Below are positions 51,260 to 61,436 of a stretch of 64,000 nucleotides of DNA, one piece after another. The stretch lies in the NCBI RefSeq assembly GCF_907163105.1, contig NZ_OU015321.1, forward strand, positions 744,001 to 808,000. Direction: 5' to 3'. This DNA comes from Cloacibacterium caeni (lineage in GTDB: Bacteria; Bacteroidota; Bacteroidia; Flavobacteriales; Weeksellaceae). Under the pieces are notes generated by a model, which saw nothing but the letters and a program-made list of their open reading frames with translations, was not told where the DNA came from and did not search any database. Numbering within the stretch: the stretch's first letter is position 1; the number at the start of each line of letters is the position of its first letter. Both the position numbers and the translations under genes were made by a program.

Positions 51260-51916
51260 CTATTCTTTTCCTTTTTCTGCAAAACTGAAAATACTGCCTA
51301 ATTTTATTTTAGAATATCCGTAAGATTTTATTTTAGAAGAATTCACCAAAGCTTGTGCTAAAATGTCTGTTGGCAATGGTTTTTGAGATTCTAAAACGCC
51401 AAATTTATTGGCAAATTTTATAATTCTAGCTCCTAAAACTTCACCAGTTCTGTCGGTGTTTTTTCGATCGAGCATTCCAGGTTGGAAAATGGTAATTTTA
51501 TTAAAATGAAGTTTTTTTACTTCTTCTTCTAATTCGCCCTTCATTCTAGAGTAGAAAATTTTAGAATTAGGATTGGCTCCATAAGCAGAAACCAAAACGA
51601 AATCTTCCACGCCATTTTCTTTGGCAGTTTTGGCAAATTGCAATTGATAATCAAAATCTACTTTTCGCTGTGCTTCCTTGCTTCCTGCGTCTTTCAAGGT
51701 CGTTCCGAGGCAAGAAAAAGCGACATCACCTTGTACCAAATCTTTCCATTCTTCTGGCTTTTCGAAATTTACTACATGAAATTTCACTTTCTCAGAAGTA
51801 GATTCTACAGGTTTTCTTACAAAAGCATGAATTTCTTCGAAATCTTTGTCTTGATTTAATTTTTGAACCAAATCTTTTCCTGTAGCGCCAGTTGCTCCTA
51901 TAATTAAAGCCTTCAT
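51260..51916 (-). CDS. NAD(P)-binding oxidoreductase (atypical SDR, HTATIP2-like)
   Basis: 218 residues. N-terminal Rossmann motif KALIIGATGATGKDLVQKL (G-x-x-G-x-x-G), then VAFSCLGTTLKDAGSKEAQRKVDFDYQLQFAKTAKENGV and VLVSAYGANPNSKIFYSRMKGELEEEVKKL, which places the Tyr-x-x-x-Lys pair (YSRMK) as in atypical short-chain reductases. Cytoplasmic; substrate unknown. Upstream is an A/T-rich spacer, with no operon partner on the same strand. Confidence 0.88.
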   Translation of the reverse strand: MKALIIGATGATGKDLVQKLNQDKDFEEIHAFVRKPVESTSEKVKFHVVNFEKPEEWKDLVQGDVAFSCLGTTLKDAGSKEAQRKVDFDYQLQFAKTAKENGVEDFVLVSAYGANPNSKIFYSRMKGELEEEVKKLHFNKITIFQPGMLDRKNTDRTGEVLGARIIKFANKFGVLESQKPLPTDILAQALVNSSKIKSYGYSKIKLGSIFSFAEKGKE

Positions 51917-52051
51917 AACAAAATTTTTAAAGGGATTGATAAAGTGATAAATATTACTTTAAAATTAAGAAAAAATTGAATATGATTTATTATTTTTGTT
52001 AAAACTAATAACAACATTGTCACTTATTATTCCCAATCATGATTTACGCTA

Positions 52052-52405
52052 ATGGAAGCTGAAGAAATCCGTAATTATTGTCTCAACAAAAAAGGAGTTA
52101 CGGAAGGTTTTCCGTTTGACGAAACTACTTTAGTCTTTAAAGTAGGTGGTAAAATGTTTCTATTAATGGCATTAGAAAAGCAACCATTGGTCTTTTCGGC
52201 AAAAAACACTGCAGATTATAACGAAGAACTCCGAGAGCAATATTACCAAATTTCTGGAGCTTATCACATGAATAAAACGCATTGGAATTCTGTAATTTGC
52301 GAAGGATTGAAGCCAGAATTCATTAAAAAACTCATTGATGATTCTTATCAATTGGTGTATAAAAGTTTAACGAAGAAAATAAAATTAGAAATTTTAAATT
52401 CATAA
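52052..52405 (+). CDS. MmcQ/YjbR-family protein
   Basis: 117 residues, family length. IRNYCLNKKGVTEGFPFDETTLVFKVGGKMFLLMALEKQPLVFSAK and HMNKTHWNSVICEG...IKKLIDDSYQLVYKSL are diagnostic for the YjbR cyclic-fold family. A DNA-binding-like fold has been shown for relatives; physiological role not established. Single gene, ends at a hairpin shared with the convergent terC. Confidence 0.93.
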   Translation: MEAEEIRNYCLNKKGVTEGFPFDETTLVFKVGGKMFLLMALEKQPLVFSAKNTADYNEELREQYYQISGAYHMNKTHWNSVICEGLKPEFIKKLIDDSYQLVYKSLTKKIKLEILNS

Positions 52406-52440
52406 AAAAAAGCATTCAGAATTTCTGAATGCTTTGTGCT
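52406..52440. terminator. Bidirectional terminator
   Basis: AAAGCATTCAGAA pairs with TTCTGAATGCTTT. An A-run on the left gives T's for the minus-strand terC transcript. The right side (GTGC) is less T-rich, so it is stronger for terC. Confidence 0.78.
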
Positions 52441-53198
52441 TTATAAAACATCTTTATCAAGGTGCTGTTCTTCTTCTTTGTAATGTTCGCGAAGATGTAC
52501 AGGTTCAGATTTTTTGGTCGTTTTCATTTGAATAATATCTACCAAAAGCGAAAATGCCATAGCGAAATAAATATAACCTTTCGGAATTTCTTTGCCAAAA
52601 CCTTCCACGATTAAAGAGAAACCAATCAATAGCAAGAATGAAAGTGCTAAAATTTTAAAAGCAGGGTGTTTATTCACAAAATTGCTGATAGGTTCTGCTG
52701 CAAAAAGCATGATAATTACCGTTACAATCACCGCTACATACATTACCCAAACTTCTTTTACCATTCCTACTGCCGTAATAATGGAATCAATAGAGAACAC
52801 CAAATCCATTAATAAAATTTGGAATATCACTTGCCCGAAACTCGTTACAATCATGGTTTTAGTTACATCGCCATCTTCGCCTTCCATTTTATGATAAATT
52901 TCGGCGGTGCTTTTGTAAAGTAGGAATAAACCTCCTAGAATTAAAATCAAATCTTTACCTGAGATTCCCGTTTCGAAAACGGTAAATAAATCTTGGTCTA
53001 GTTTCATGATTTGACTAATCAAAAGTAATAAACCAAGTCTCATCACTCCGGCAAGAATAAGCCCGATTCTTCTGGCTTTTTTTGTTGGTTTACAGGTAAT
53101 TTATTCGCCAATATAGAAATGAAAATAACATTGTCTATTCCTAGAACGGTTTCTAGTGCGATAAGAGTAAGTAAAGAAATAATAATTTCTGCTTCCAT
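52441..53198 (-). pseudogene. TerC-family membrane protein gene, frameshifted at an A7 tract
   Basis: The frame from the ATG at 53198 begins EIIISLLTLIALETVLGIDNVIFISILANKLP, the normal TerC start with its acidic TM residues, then stops after about 50 codons. The rest of the protein (GVMRLGLLLLISQIM ... DLVFSIDSIITAVGMV) is in another frame. Conserved sequence is restored across the shift (QQKKARRIGLILAGVMRLG) if one base is re-read at 53078-53084 (A7 on the minus strand, in phase as A-AAA-AAG). One-base deletion, homopolymer sequencing error and programmed -1 frameshifting are all possible. Expected full product about 252 residues, eight TM helices. Confidence 0.85.
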
Positions 53199-53286
53199 AG
53201 TTTTATTTTATGATTTTCACAAAACTATAGAAACTTATGAATCTAATTTTATAAAATCTGATTGAAAATTTATATGATTCTAACTT

Positions 53287-54213
53287 TTAACTAAAGTTAA
53301 AATTTTCGGTCAAAATCTTGTCTTCATCTAATCTTTCGATAAGTTTTTCTAACGATTCGAATTTAATTTCTTCGTGTAAAAAATCTCTGAATTTTACTGT
53401 GATAACTTCGCCATAAATATCTTGATTGAAGTCTAAAATGTACACTTCTGCAGTCAATTTATCACCATTTACAGTAGGATTAGTGCCAATGCTCATCATG
53501 CCTTTGTAAAATTGGTCTTTCACGAAAACTTCTACAATGTAAGCTCCTTTTTTAGGCAAGAGTTTCAGTTCGTCTATTTCTAGATTTGCAGTAGGGTAAC
53601 CAATTGTTCTTCCCAGTTTTTTCCCGTCAATTACTTTTCCAGAAAGAGAGTAGGAATATCCCAGCATTTTATTGGCACCCGCGATGTTCCCGTTTCCTAA
53701 GCAATTTCTGATTTTAGTAGAACTGATATTGAAATCGTCGTCATTTTTGATGGCTTGTAATTGCTCTACAGTAAAATCTAATTCGGTAGAAAGCTTTTGA
53801 AGCAATTCAAAGTTTCCAGATTTATTTTTCCCGAAAACGTGGTCGTGACCTATGATAATGTGTTTTACATTCAGTTTTTTGATAAGAATTTCACGAATAA
53901 ATTCTTCACCAGTTAAGTTTCTGAAATGTTCATCAAATTTTTGTAAAAATAAAACGTCAATTCCAGCCTTTTCTAGTAAAAAAAGTTTTTCTTCTAAAGT
54001 GTTAAGCAGTTTAAGGTCATCATTTGGGTTAAAAATTTTCCTAGGATGTGGCCAAAAGGTGAGCAAAGAAGTCTCTAAATTATTTTTTTTTGCTTTGTCT
54101 TTCAATTGATTGATGATAGAAATATGACCGAGGTGAACTCCGTCAAACATTCCTAAAGAAAGAACTTTAGGAGATTTTTCGTGATAAAAATTTAAATCTT
54201 CTATGAGTTTCAA
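53287..54213 (-). CDS. ribF: Bifunctional riboflavin kinase / FAD synthetase
   Basis: 308 residues with a TTG start (54211-54213); a stop codon lies three codons upstream and no ATG fits. The N-terminal FMN adenylyltransferase domain: LGMFDGVHLGHISII and IIGHDHVFGKNKSGNFELL, NISSTKIRNCL. The C-terminal riboflavin kinase domain: GKVIDGKKLGRTIGYPTANL and MSIGTNPTVNG...EVYILDF. Makes FMN and FAD. Divergent from atpD. Confidence 0.95.
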   Translation of the reverse strand: MKLIEDLNFYHEKSPKVLSLGMFDGVHLGHISIINQLKDKAKKNNLETSLLTFWPHPRKIFNPNDDLKLLNTLEEKLFLLEKAGIDVLFLQKFDEHFRNLTGEEFIREILIKKLNVKHIIIGHDHVFGKNKSGNFELLQKLSTELDFTVEQLQAIKNDDDFNISSTKIRNCLGNGNIAGANKMLGYSYSLSGKVIDGKKLGRTIGYPTANLEIDELKLLPKKGAYIVEVFVKDQFYKGMMSIGTNPTVNGDKLTAEVYILDFNQDIYGEVITVKFRDFLHEEIKFESLEKLIERLDEDKILTENFNFS

Positions 54214-54257
54214 AACCGCTTACATTTTCTGTGTGCAAAGATGAAAAAAAATATTGA

Positions 54258-55826
<1,569 letters not shown>

Positions 55827-55911
55827 TAAATTTTAAATGTTAAATTTTAGATTTTAGATTTGATTTCAACAATTTAAAATTTAAAATCTATAATCTATAA
55901 TTTGAAAAGAA

Positions 55912-56196
55912 ATGAATATTAAAATATTAACTCCGGAATTTGTAGTTTTTGATGGCGAAGTAGATTCAGTCCTTCTTCCTGGAAAAAATGGTGATTTCCA
56001 TATCATGAAAAACCACGCCGCTATTGTTTCTTCTTTAGTGAATGGTAAAGTAAGAGTTTTCACGAATGCAATTCAGAATGAAAATTTTGCAAAATTCTTT
56101 ACCAAAGAAAACGAAAAGAACAGTGTTTTTTCTTATTCAATAAACAGTGGTGTAGTAGAATTTAGTAATGATAAAGGAATTATCCTTTGTGATTAA
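55912..56196 (+). CDS. atpC: F1F0 ATP synthase subunit epsilon
   Basis: 94 residues, the short form with only the beta-sandwich domain (ILTPEFVVFDGEVDSVLLPGKNGDFHIMKNHAAIVSSLVNGKVRV) plus a brief tail. The long C-terminal helical hairpin that inhibits the enzyme in E. coli is missing, as is common in Bacteroidota. It links the central stalk to the ring. Co-transcribed with atpD across an 85-base A/T-rich spacer; ends at a strong terminator. Confidence 0.93.
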   Translation: MNIKILTPEFVVFDGEVDSVLLPGKNGDFHIMKNHAAIVSSLVNGKVRVFTNAIQNENFAKFFTKENEKNSVFSYSINSGVVEFSNDKGIILCD

Positions 56197-56215
56197 AATT
56201 CTTCACAATAAATTA

Positions 56216-56247
56216 AAAACTCGAGCAATTTTGTTCGAGTTTTTTGT
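56216..56247. terminator. Bidirectional terminator
   Basis: AAAACTCGA and TCGAGTTTT pair with extra inner pairs (CAA/TTG), and T's follow. It lies between atpC and the convergent radical SAM gene. Confidence 0.88.
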
Positions 56248-56249
56248 TT

Positions 56250-58439
56250 TTATAAGGTTAGGATGACTCCGTTTTCTTTTAAAATTTGCATCGGCTTAGA
56301 ATACCAAAACAATTCGAAATCATCAAAATCTAACTCATATTTCGCTTTTAACTGATTAAATGTTAGATTTTTTTCAGAATGAATAGAAATTTCATCAATG
56401 GTTTCAAGAAGCCAAACTGCTTTTTCTTTTTCTAAATTGATACTAAAAACATTGGTCTTTTCATGGAACGTAAGTGTTGCCATTTCCCAAGAATTTCCTT
56501 TCTTGGTTTTAGTATAAAATTCAACTAACGGTTTTACACTTGTCCAAATGATTTTAGCATTCGGTTTGGAGCTAAAGTGGTCTTCTTCTAAAAGACAATC
56601 GTGAATATAATCAGGATGAATAGTGGTTTTAGGAATTTTAAATTCAAACCATTCTTGCAGCGGATTTTCAAAACAAATTCCGTGCATATAATTAAACAGA
56701 GATTTCTTTAAGCCAAAACTAAATTTGCTATGGTCAATTCCGGTTTTATCTTGAAATTCTACATCGTTGTTGGCAAAAGTAATCTCTTTCAAATGAGGAA
56801 CTACACCAAATTCTTCAGGATTTTTCCCAACAGGAGAATGTGCGGTCATGGCAAATTGATGCCAAAAACCACTTTGTAAAATCCCCATTTCGAACATTTG
56901 ACGAACCATTTCCAGAGAATCGATGGTTTCTTGTTCTGTTTGAGTAGGATAACCGTACATTAAATAGGAGTGAACCATAATTCCTGCTTCAGTAAAATTT
57001 CTGGTGACTTTGGCAACTTGAGAAACAGAAACTCCTTTGTTGATGAGTTTCAATAATCTGTCAGATGCTACTTCTAAACCCCCAGAAACTGCTACACAAC
57101 CAGAAAGTTTCAATAAAAAGCATAAATCTCGGGTAAAACTTTTTTCAAATCGAATATTGGTCCACCAAGTTACCACGAGTTTTCTTCTCAAAATTTCAAG
57201 AGCCACTTCTCGCATTAAAGCTGGTGGTGCTGCTTCATCTACAAAATGGAAACCGTTTTCTCCTGTTTTTTCAATGAGTTCTTCCATTCTGTCTACCAAA
57301 ATTTTAGCAGCAATAGGCTCATAAATTTTGATATAATCAAGTGATATATCGCAAAAAGTACATTTTCCCCAATAGCAACCATGAGCCATTGTAAGTTTAT
57401 TCCATCTTCCATCACTCCACAAACTGTGCATAGGATTGGCGATTTCTATTACAGAAATGTATTGGTCTAAAGGTAAATCTGTGTAATCTGGCGTCCCAAT
57501 TTCGGCTTGTTTATAATCGTGTTTTTCGGAATTGTTTTTATATACAACTTCTCCGTTTTCTAATAGGAAAGTGCGTTTGAATAAAGATTCTTCACTCTGC
57601 TCAGAATGACAGACGTTTTCAAAAAGTAATTCTATCGGAAGTTCACCATCGTCTAATGTGATATAATTAAAAAATTCAAAAACTCTTTTGTCTTTTAAAT
57701 CTCGGAGTTCTGTATTGGCAAAACCACCACCAAAAGCCGTTTTAATGTTTGGATAATGATTTTTGATATATTGAGCGCATCTAAATGCCGAATACAAATT
57801 ACCGGGAAACGGAACGGAAAAACAAACCAGTTTCGGCTGCGTTTCAGTAAGTTTTTTATCTAAAATTTCAACTGTAAAGTTATCTACAAAAGTTTTGTCT
57901 GATTGGAGTTTTTGATATAACTCGTCAAATGAATTAGCGCTTCTTCCTAGTCGTTCTGCATATCTGCTAAATCCAAAATTTTCATCAATATTTTCTACAA
58001 TATAATCTGATAAATCTTCTAAATAAAGGGTAGCGAGATGTTTTGCTTTGTCTTGCAGTCCCATGTTTCCAAAAGCGTATTCCATATCATCTAATTGATT
58101 AAATCTGGAAGCTTCTGGCAAGAAATTCATACTGCAAATTTGTCTTGCAAGTGTTGGTTTTTTGTTTTGAAGAAAAGCAATGACTTCATCTATGGTTTTG
58201 ATGTATTGTTCTTTTAACGCGAAAATTCTCTGAGCGTTTTCAGATAAATTTTCAGGCTTTACATTAAAAATTTCACTAACTCCTTTTTTGGAAAATATTT
58301 CTAAGATGACTTCAATTCCCAAATCGATTTGATAATTCGAAATATTTTTGGTATTAAGAAATCCTTTCAAGTACACAGTTGCAGGATACGGCGTATTGAG
58401 TTGGGTAAATGGAGGAGTGATGAGCAGTAAATCTTTCAA
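56250..58439 (-). CDS. B12-binding-type radical SAM protein
   Basis: 729 residues with a TTG start (58437-58439), behind a TACCTTTG promoter element at 58454-58461. The N-terminal about 270 residues (LLLITPPFTQLNTPYPATVYLKGFL ... FGGGFANTEL) resemble a B12-binding Rossmann domain. The radical SAM core begins with AHGCYWGKCTFCDISLDY, whose cysteine spacing is CX4CX2C, not the canonical CX3CX2C, followed by GGLEVASDRLL. Residues near 278-290 (CHSEQSEES) are encoded by an inserted dispersed repeat. Substrate unknown. Confidence 0.85.
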   Translation of the reverse strand: MKDLLLITPPFTQLNTPYPATVYLKGFLNTKNISNYQIDLGIEVILEIFSKKGVSEIFNVKPENLSENAQRIFALKEQYIKTIDEVIAFLQNKKPTLARQICSMNFLPEASRFNQLDDMEYAFGNMGLQDKAKHLATLYLEDLSDYIVENIDENFGFSRYAERLGRSANSFDELYQKLQSDKTFVDNFTVEILDKKLTETQPKLVCFSVPFPGNLYSAFRCAQYIKNHYPNIKTAFGGGFANTELRDLKDKRVFEFFNYITLDDGELPIELLFENVCHSEQSEESLFKRTFLLENGEVVYKNNSEKHDYKQAEIGTPDYTDLPLDQYISVIEIANPMHSLWSDGRWNKLTMAHGCYWGKCTFCDISLDYIKIYEPIAAKILVDRMEELIEKTGENGFHFVDEAAPPALMREVALEILRRKLVVTWWTNIRFEKSFTRDLCFLLKLSGCVAVSGGLEVASDRLLKLINKGVSVSQVAKVTRNFTEAGIMVHSYLMYGYPTQTEQETIDSLEMVRQMFEMGILQSGFWHQFAMTAHSPVGKNPEEFGVVPHLKEITFANNDVEFQDKTGIDHSKFSFGLKKSLFNYMHGICFENPLQEWFEFKIPKTTIHPDYIHDCLLEEDHFSSKPNAKIIWTSVKPLVEFYTKTKKGNSWEMATLTFHEKTNVFSINLEKEKAVWLLETIDEISIHSEKNLTFNQLKAKYELDFDDFELFWYSKPMQILKENGVILTL
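57586..57611. repeat. Arm of the GTCATTCTGAGC repeat inside the radical SAM gene
   Basis: GATTCTTCACTCTGCTCAGA and following bases match, on the reverse strand, the arms of the inverted repeat at 45657-45741. It is read in frame as CHSEQSEES. A single arm, not the full palindrome, has been captured in the gene. Confidence 0.75.
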
Positions 58440-58453
58440 AAAATGAATTTTTG

Positions 58454-58461
58454 CAAAGGTA
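58454..58461 (-). promoter_or_regulatory. Candidate -7 element of the radical SAM gene
   Basis: TACCTTTG, 14 bases upstream of the TTG start; fits TAnnTTTG and supports the TTG rather than a more distant start. Confidence 0.5.
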
Positions 58462-58487
58462 TGATTTTCCTATAGATTTTTGGAATA

Positions 58488-58519
58488 AAAAAATCCGTCA
58501 GAAGAGTTTCTAACGGATT
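58488..58519 (-). terminator. Terminator of the Rnk-like gene
   Basis: ATCCGTCAGAA pairs with TTCTAACGGAT (one mismatch); T-run follows on the minus strand. Confidence 0.82.
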
Positions 58520-58534
58520 ATAATTCATTGAATT

Positions 58535-58945
58535 TTATAAATCAAAATCTCCAGCTGCTTCTGGCTGATAAATAAGGTCTACAATTTTTATTTTGGTCAT
58601 TCCGCCAGGAACAATCCATTCTATTTCGTCACCGATTTTGTAACCGATTAATGCTGTAGCAATAGGTGAAAAAATGGAGATTTTATTTTCTTTTAGATTG
58701 GCATCTTGTGGATATACAATTTTAAAGGATTGCTCTTTTTGAGTGTTTTCAAAAAAAAGTTTTACTTCAGAATTCATAGTCACTACATCCTTATCAATCT
58801 TTTCTGAAGGTACAATTTCTGCTTTACTTAGCTCAGACAAAAGCTTTTCGGCCTCATTGCTGTTAATGGTTTTAGAATTTTTAGCATCAGTGATGGCTTT
58901 GTAAATTCTAGTGTAATCATTCTTAGTTAAAGTTACTTTTTTCAT
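58535..58945 (-). CDS. GreA/GreB-family C-terminal domain protein (Rnk-like)
   Basis: 136 residues. A short helical N-terminus (TRIYKAITDAKNSKTINSNEAEKLLSELSKAEIV) replaces the long GreA coiled coil. The FKBP-like C-terminal domain shows VVTMNSEVKLFFENTQKEQSFKIVYPQDANLKENKISIFSPIATALIGYKIGDEIEWIVPGG, the Rnk/Gre signature. Rnk-type proteins bind RNA polymerase but lack transcript-cleavage activity because the acidic coiled-coil tip is missing. Gene symbol rnk not asserted. Confidence 0.88.
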   Translation of the reverse strand: MKKVTLTKNDYTRIYKAITDAKNSKTINSNEAEKLLSELSKAEIVPSEKIDKDVVTMNSEVKLFFENTQKEQSFKIVYPQDANLKENKISIFSPIATALIGYKIGDEIEWIVPGGMTKIKIVDLIYQPEAAGDFDL

Positions 58946-59011
58946 AATATTTATGCATTAAAAAAACCGTTTGGAGTTCCAAACGGTTTCAATTTTTTAT
59001 TTTAATAAAAA

Positions 59012-60286
59012 TTAAAGCGGTTTAAAACTCAAATTTTGTTCTTCTAATAATTTTTCAGCTTGTTGCTTGTAAACACCATTCACTAATTTATCGTGAATCG
59101 CTTCAAAAGCAGCAAGAGTTTCATTGATTTCAGCATCTGTGTGAGAAGCTGTAGGAATTAATCTTAGAAGAATGCTTCCTTTTGGAATTACTGGATATAC
59201 TACTACAGAAGTGAATATTCCGAAGTTTTCTCTTAAATCTTTAACTAGAAGAGTAGCTTCTACTGGTGTCCCTTGCATGAAAACAGGGGTTACACAAGTG
59301 TTAGAATTTCCTAAGTTGAAACCTCTTTCTAATAAACCATTTTGTAGTTTTTCTACATTTTCCCAAAGTTTAGCTTTGATTTCTGGTCTTGTTCTTAAAA
59401 GTTCTAATCTTTTTAAACCTCCAATTACCATTGGCATCGTCAATGATTTTGCGAAAATTTGTGAACGAAGATTGAATTTTAAATATCTGATGATTTCTTT
59501 GTTTCCAGCGATAAATGCACCGAAACCAGCCATAGATTTAGCAAAAGTAGAGAAGTAAACATCAATTTGGTCTTGGCAACCTTGCTCTTCTCCAGCTCCA
59601 GCTCCAGTTTTTCCTAAAGTACCGAAACCATGAGCATCATCTACTAATAAACGGAAACTGTATTGTTTTTTGAACTCAGCAATTTCTTTAAGCTTACCTT
59701 GTTGACCAGTCATCCCGAAAACTCCTTCAGTGATAACTAAAATACCGCCACCGTTTTCTTCTGCAACTTTAGTCGCTCTTTTTATATTTTTTTCGAAGCT
59801 ATCCATGTCGTTATGACGGAACATGAAGCTTTTTCCCATGTGAAGACGAACTCCATCTACAATACAAGCGTGAGAATTAGAATCATAAACAATTACATCA
59901 TGTCTAGAAACCAATGCATCAATTGTAGATAGCATTCCTTGGTAACCAAAATTCAATAAATAAGCAGATTCTTTTCCTACGAAATCAGCTAATTCTCTTT
60001 CTAATTGTAAGTGTTGTTCTGTTTCACCAGACATTGCTCTAGCTCCCATAGGATAGAACATACCATATTCAGCAGCAGCTTTAGCATCAGCTTCTAAAAC
60101 TTCTGGGTGATTACAAAGTCCTAAATAATCATTTGCGCTCCAAAAAATGACTTCTTTTCCTTGGAATTTCATTCTAGGGCCAATTGGACCTTCCAATCTT
60201 GGAAAAATGAAATAACCTTCACCATAATCTGCAAATTGACCTAGAGGACCAGGATTTTCTTTAATTCTTTCAAAAATATCTTTCAT
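59012..60286 (-). CDS. Alpha-oxoamine synthase, probable cysteate-C-fatty acyltransferase (CapB-like) or serine palmitoyltransferase-like
   Basis: 424 residues, PLP fold type I. Signatures: SANDYLGLCNHPEVLEADAKAAAEYGMFYPMGARAMSGET, NFGYQGMLSTIDALV, SNSHACIVDGVRL, LLVDDAHGFGTLGKTGAG and the PLP lysine region STFAKSMAGFGAFIAG. It condenses an acyl-CoA with an amino acid. In Flavobacteriia the close homologues make the sulfonolipid base capnine from cysteate. Presence of a cysteine-synthase-like gene directly upstream favours that role, with serine palmitoyltransferase as the alternative. A terminator hairpin separates the two genes. Confidence 0.85.
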   Translation of the reverse strand: MKDIFERIKENPGPLGQFADYGEGYFIFPRLEGPIGPRMKFQGKEVIFWSANDYLGLCNHPEVLEADAKAAAEYGMFYPMGARAMSGETEQHLQLERELADFVGKESAYLLNFGYQGMLSTIDALVSRHDVIVYDSNSHACIVDGVRLHMGKSFMFRHNDMDSFEKNIKRATKVAEENGGGILVITEGVFGMTGQQGKLKEIAEFKKQYSFRLLVDDAHGFGTLGKTGAGAGEEQGCQDQIDVYFSTFAKSMAGFGAFIAGNKEIIRYLKFNLRSQIFAKSLTMPMVIGGLKRLELLRTRPEIKAKLWENVEKLQNGLLERGFNLGNSNTCVTPVFMQGTPVEATLLVKDLRENFGIFTSVVVYPVIPKGSILLRLIPTASHTDAEINETLAAFEAIHDKLVNGVYKQQAEKLLEEQNLSFKPL

Positions 60287-60324
60287 TTCGATGATATTGT
60301 AGATTTGTATTTTAAATTTTAAAA

Positions 60325-60352
60325 AAATCAGATGCCAAGAAGGACATCTGAA
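60325..60352 (-). terminator. Intrinsic terminator inside the two-gene capnine-like unit
   Basis: TCAGATG pairs with CATCTGA, and on the minus strand T7 follows. It lies between the cysteine-synthase-like gene and the acyltransferase gene, so expression of the second gene may be attenuated. Confidence 0.8.
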
Positions 60353-60360
60353 TTCTATTT

Positions 60361-61407
60361 TTATTTAATGTATTCTGTTTTAAAAACTTCTTCGTAATTA
60401 TGGACACAATTATTGATGAATCCTTGTTCTTCCATCCATTTATCACTGTATACTTTGGTGATATATCTAGAGCCATGGTCAGGGAAAATTAATACTACTA
60501 AATCGTTTTCTGAGAAAGGATTTGCATGAGCATATTGTCTAAGGGCTTGTAAAACAGCTCCTGTAGTATAACCACCCATAATCGCTTCTTTAAGAGCAAT
60601 TTCTCTAGTACAATAAGCACTCATTTCATCATTTACTCTCACAAAATGGTCTATTCTGTCAAAAAGTAAAGCGGATGGAATAAGATTTTTTCCTAATCCT
60701 TCAATTTGGTATGAATGAATTTCAGAAGGGTCTATTTCACCTGTTTCGTGATAGGTTTTTAGGATAGAACCATCTGCATCTACACCAATAATTTTGATAT
60801 CAGGATTTTTTTCTTTTAAAAATTTAGCAGAACCAGAAAGTGTTCCACCAGTTCCTGTACAAGCAAAAAGATGAGTGATTTTTCCTTTTGTCTGTTCCCA
60901 AATTTCTGGACCAGTAGAAGAATAATGTGCGTCTATATTCAGCTCGTTAAAATATTGATTGATGTAAATAGAATTTGGTGTTTCTGCTGCAATTTTTTTC
61001 GCTACTTCATAATAAGAGCGAGGATCGTCTGCAGGAACAGAAGCAGGACAAACGTATACAGTAGCACCCAAAGCTTTAAGATAAGCAATTTTTTCTGGCT
61101 TGGTTTTATCACTTACAGAAAGAATACATTTGTATCCTTTTATAATACTTACCATAGCGATAGAAAAGCCCGTATTTCCAGAAGTGGTTTCTACGATAGT
61201 AGCACCAGGAGTTAAAAGACCTTTTCTTTCGGCAGCTTCTATAATGTGAAGCGCGATTCTATCTTTAGTAGAATGCCCCGGATTAAAAGATTCTATTTTA
61301 GCATAAACTTTTGCTGGAATATCCTTAGTTACTTCATTAAGTTTCACCATTGGAGTATTACCAATTAACCCGAGAATATTATCAAAAACGTTCGTCATTT
61401 TCTTCAT
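60361..61407 (-). CDS. Cysteine-synthase/cystathionine beta-synthase-like enzyme, probable cysteate synthase (CapA-like)
   Basis: 348 residues, PLP fold type II. Lys in NPGHSTKDRIALHII (canonical O-acetylserine sulfhydrylases have NPGGSVKDR), the asparagine loop TTSGNTGFSIAMVS and the phosphate-binding CTGTGGTLSG. The C-terminal about 35 residues extend beyond the minimal enzyme; no CBS domain. In capnine producers a fold II enzyme makes cysteate from phosphoserine and sulfite; the adjacency to an oxoamine synthase supports this. Alternatives: cysteine synthase or cystathionine beta-synthase. Confidence 0.85.
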   Translation of the reverse strand: MKKMTNVFDNILGLIGNTPMVKLNEVTKDIPAKVYAKIESFNPGHSTKDRIALHIIEAAERKGLLTPGATIVETTSGNTGFSIAMVSIIKGYKCILSVSDKTKPEKIAYLKALGATVYVCPASVPADDPRSYYEVAKKIAAETPNSIYINQYFNELNIDAHYSSTGPEIWEQTKGKITHLFACTGTGGTLSGSAKFLKEKNPDIKIIGVDADGSILKTYHETGEIDPSEIHSYQIEGLGKNLIPSALLFDRIDHFVRVNDEMSAYCTREIALKEAIMGGYTTGAVLQALRQYAHANPFSENDLVVLIFPDHGSRYITKVYSDKWMEEQGFINNCVHNYEEVFKTEYIK

Positions 61408-61428
61408 TTTTCTCTAAAAAACCGATTG

Positions 61429-61436
61429 CAAAAATA
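61429..61436 (-). promoter_or_regulatory. Candidate -7 element of the cysteine-synthase-like gene
   Basis: TATTTTTG, 21 bases before the ATG at 61407; fits TAnnTTTG. No good -33 TTG. Confidence 0.45.
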
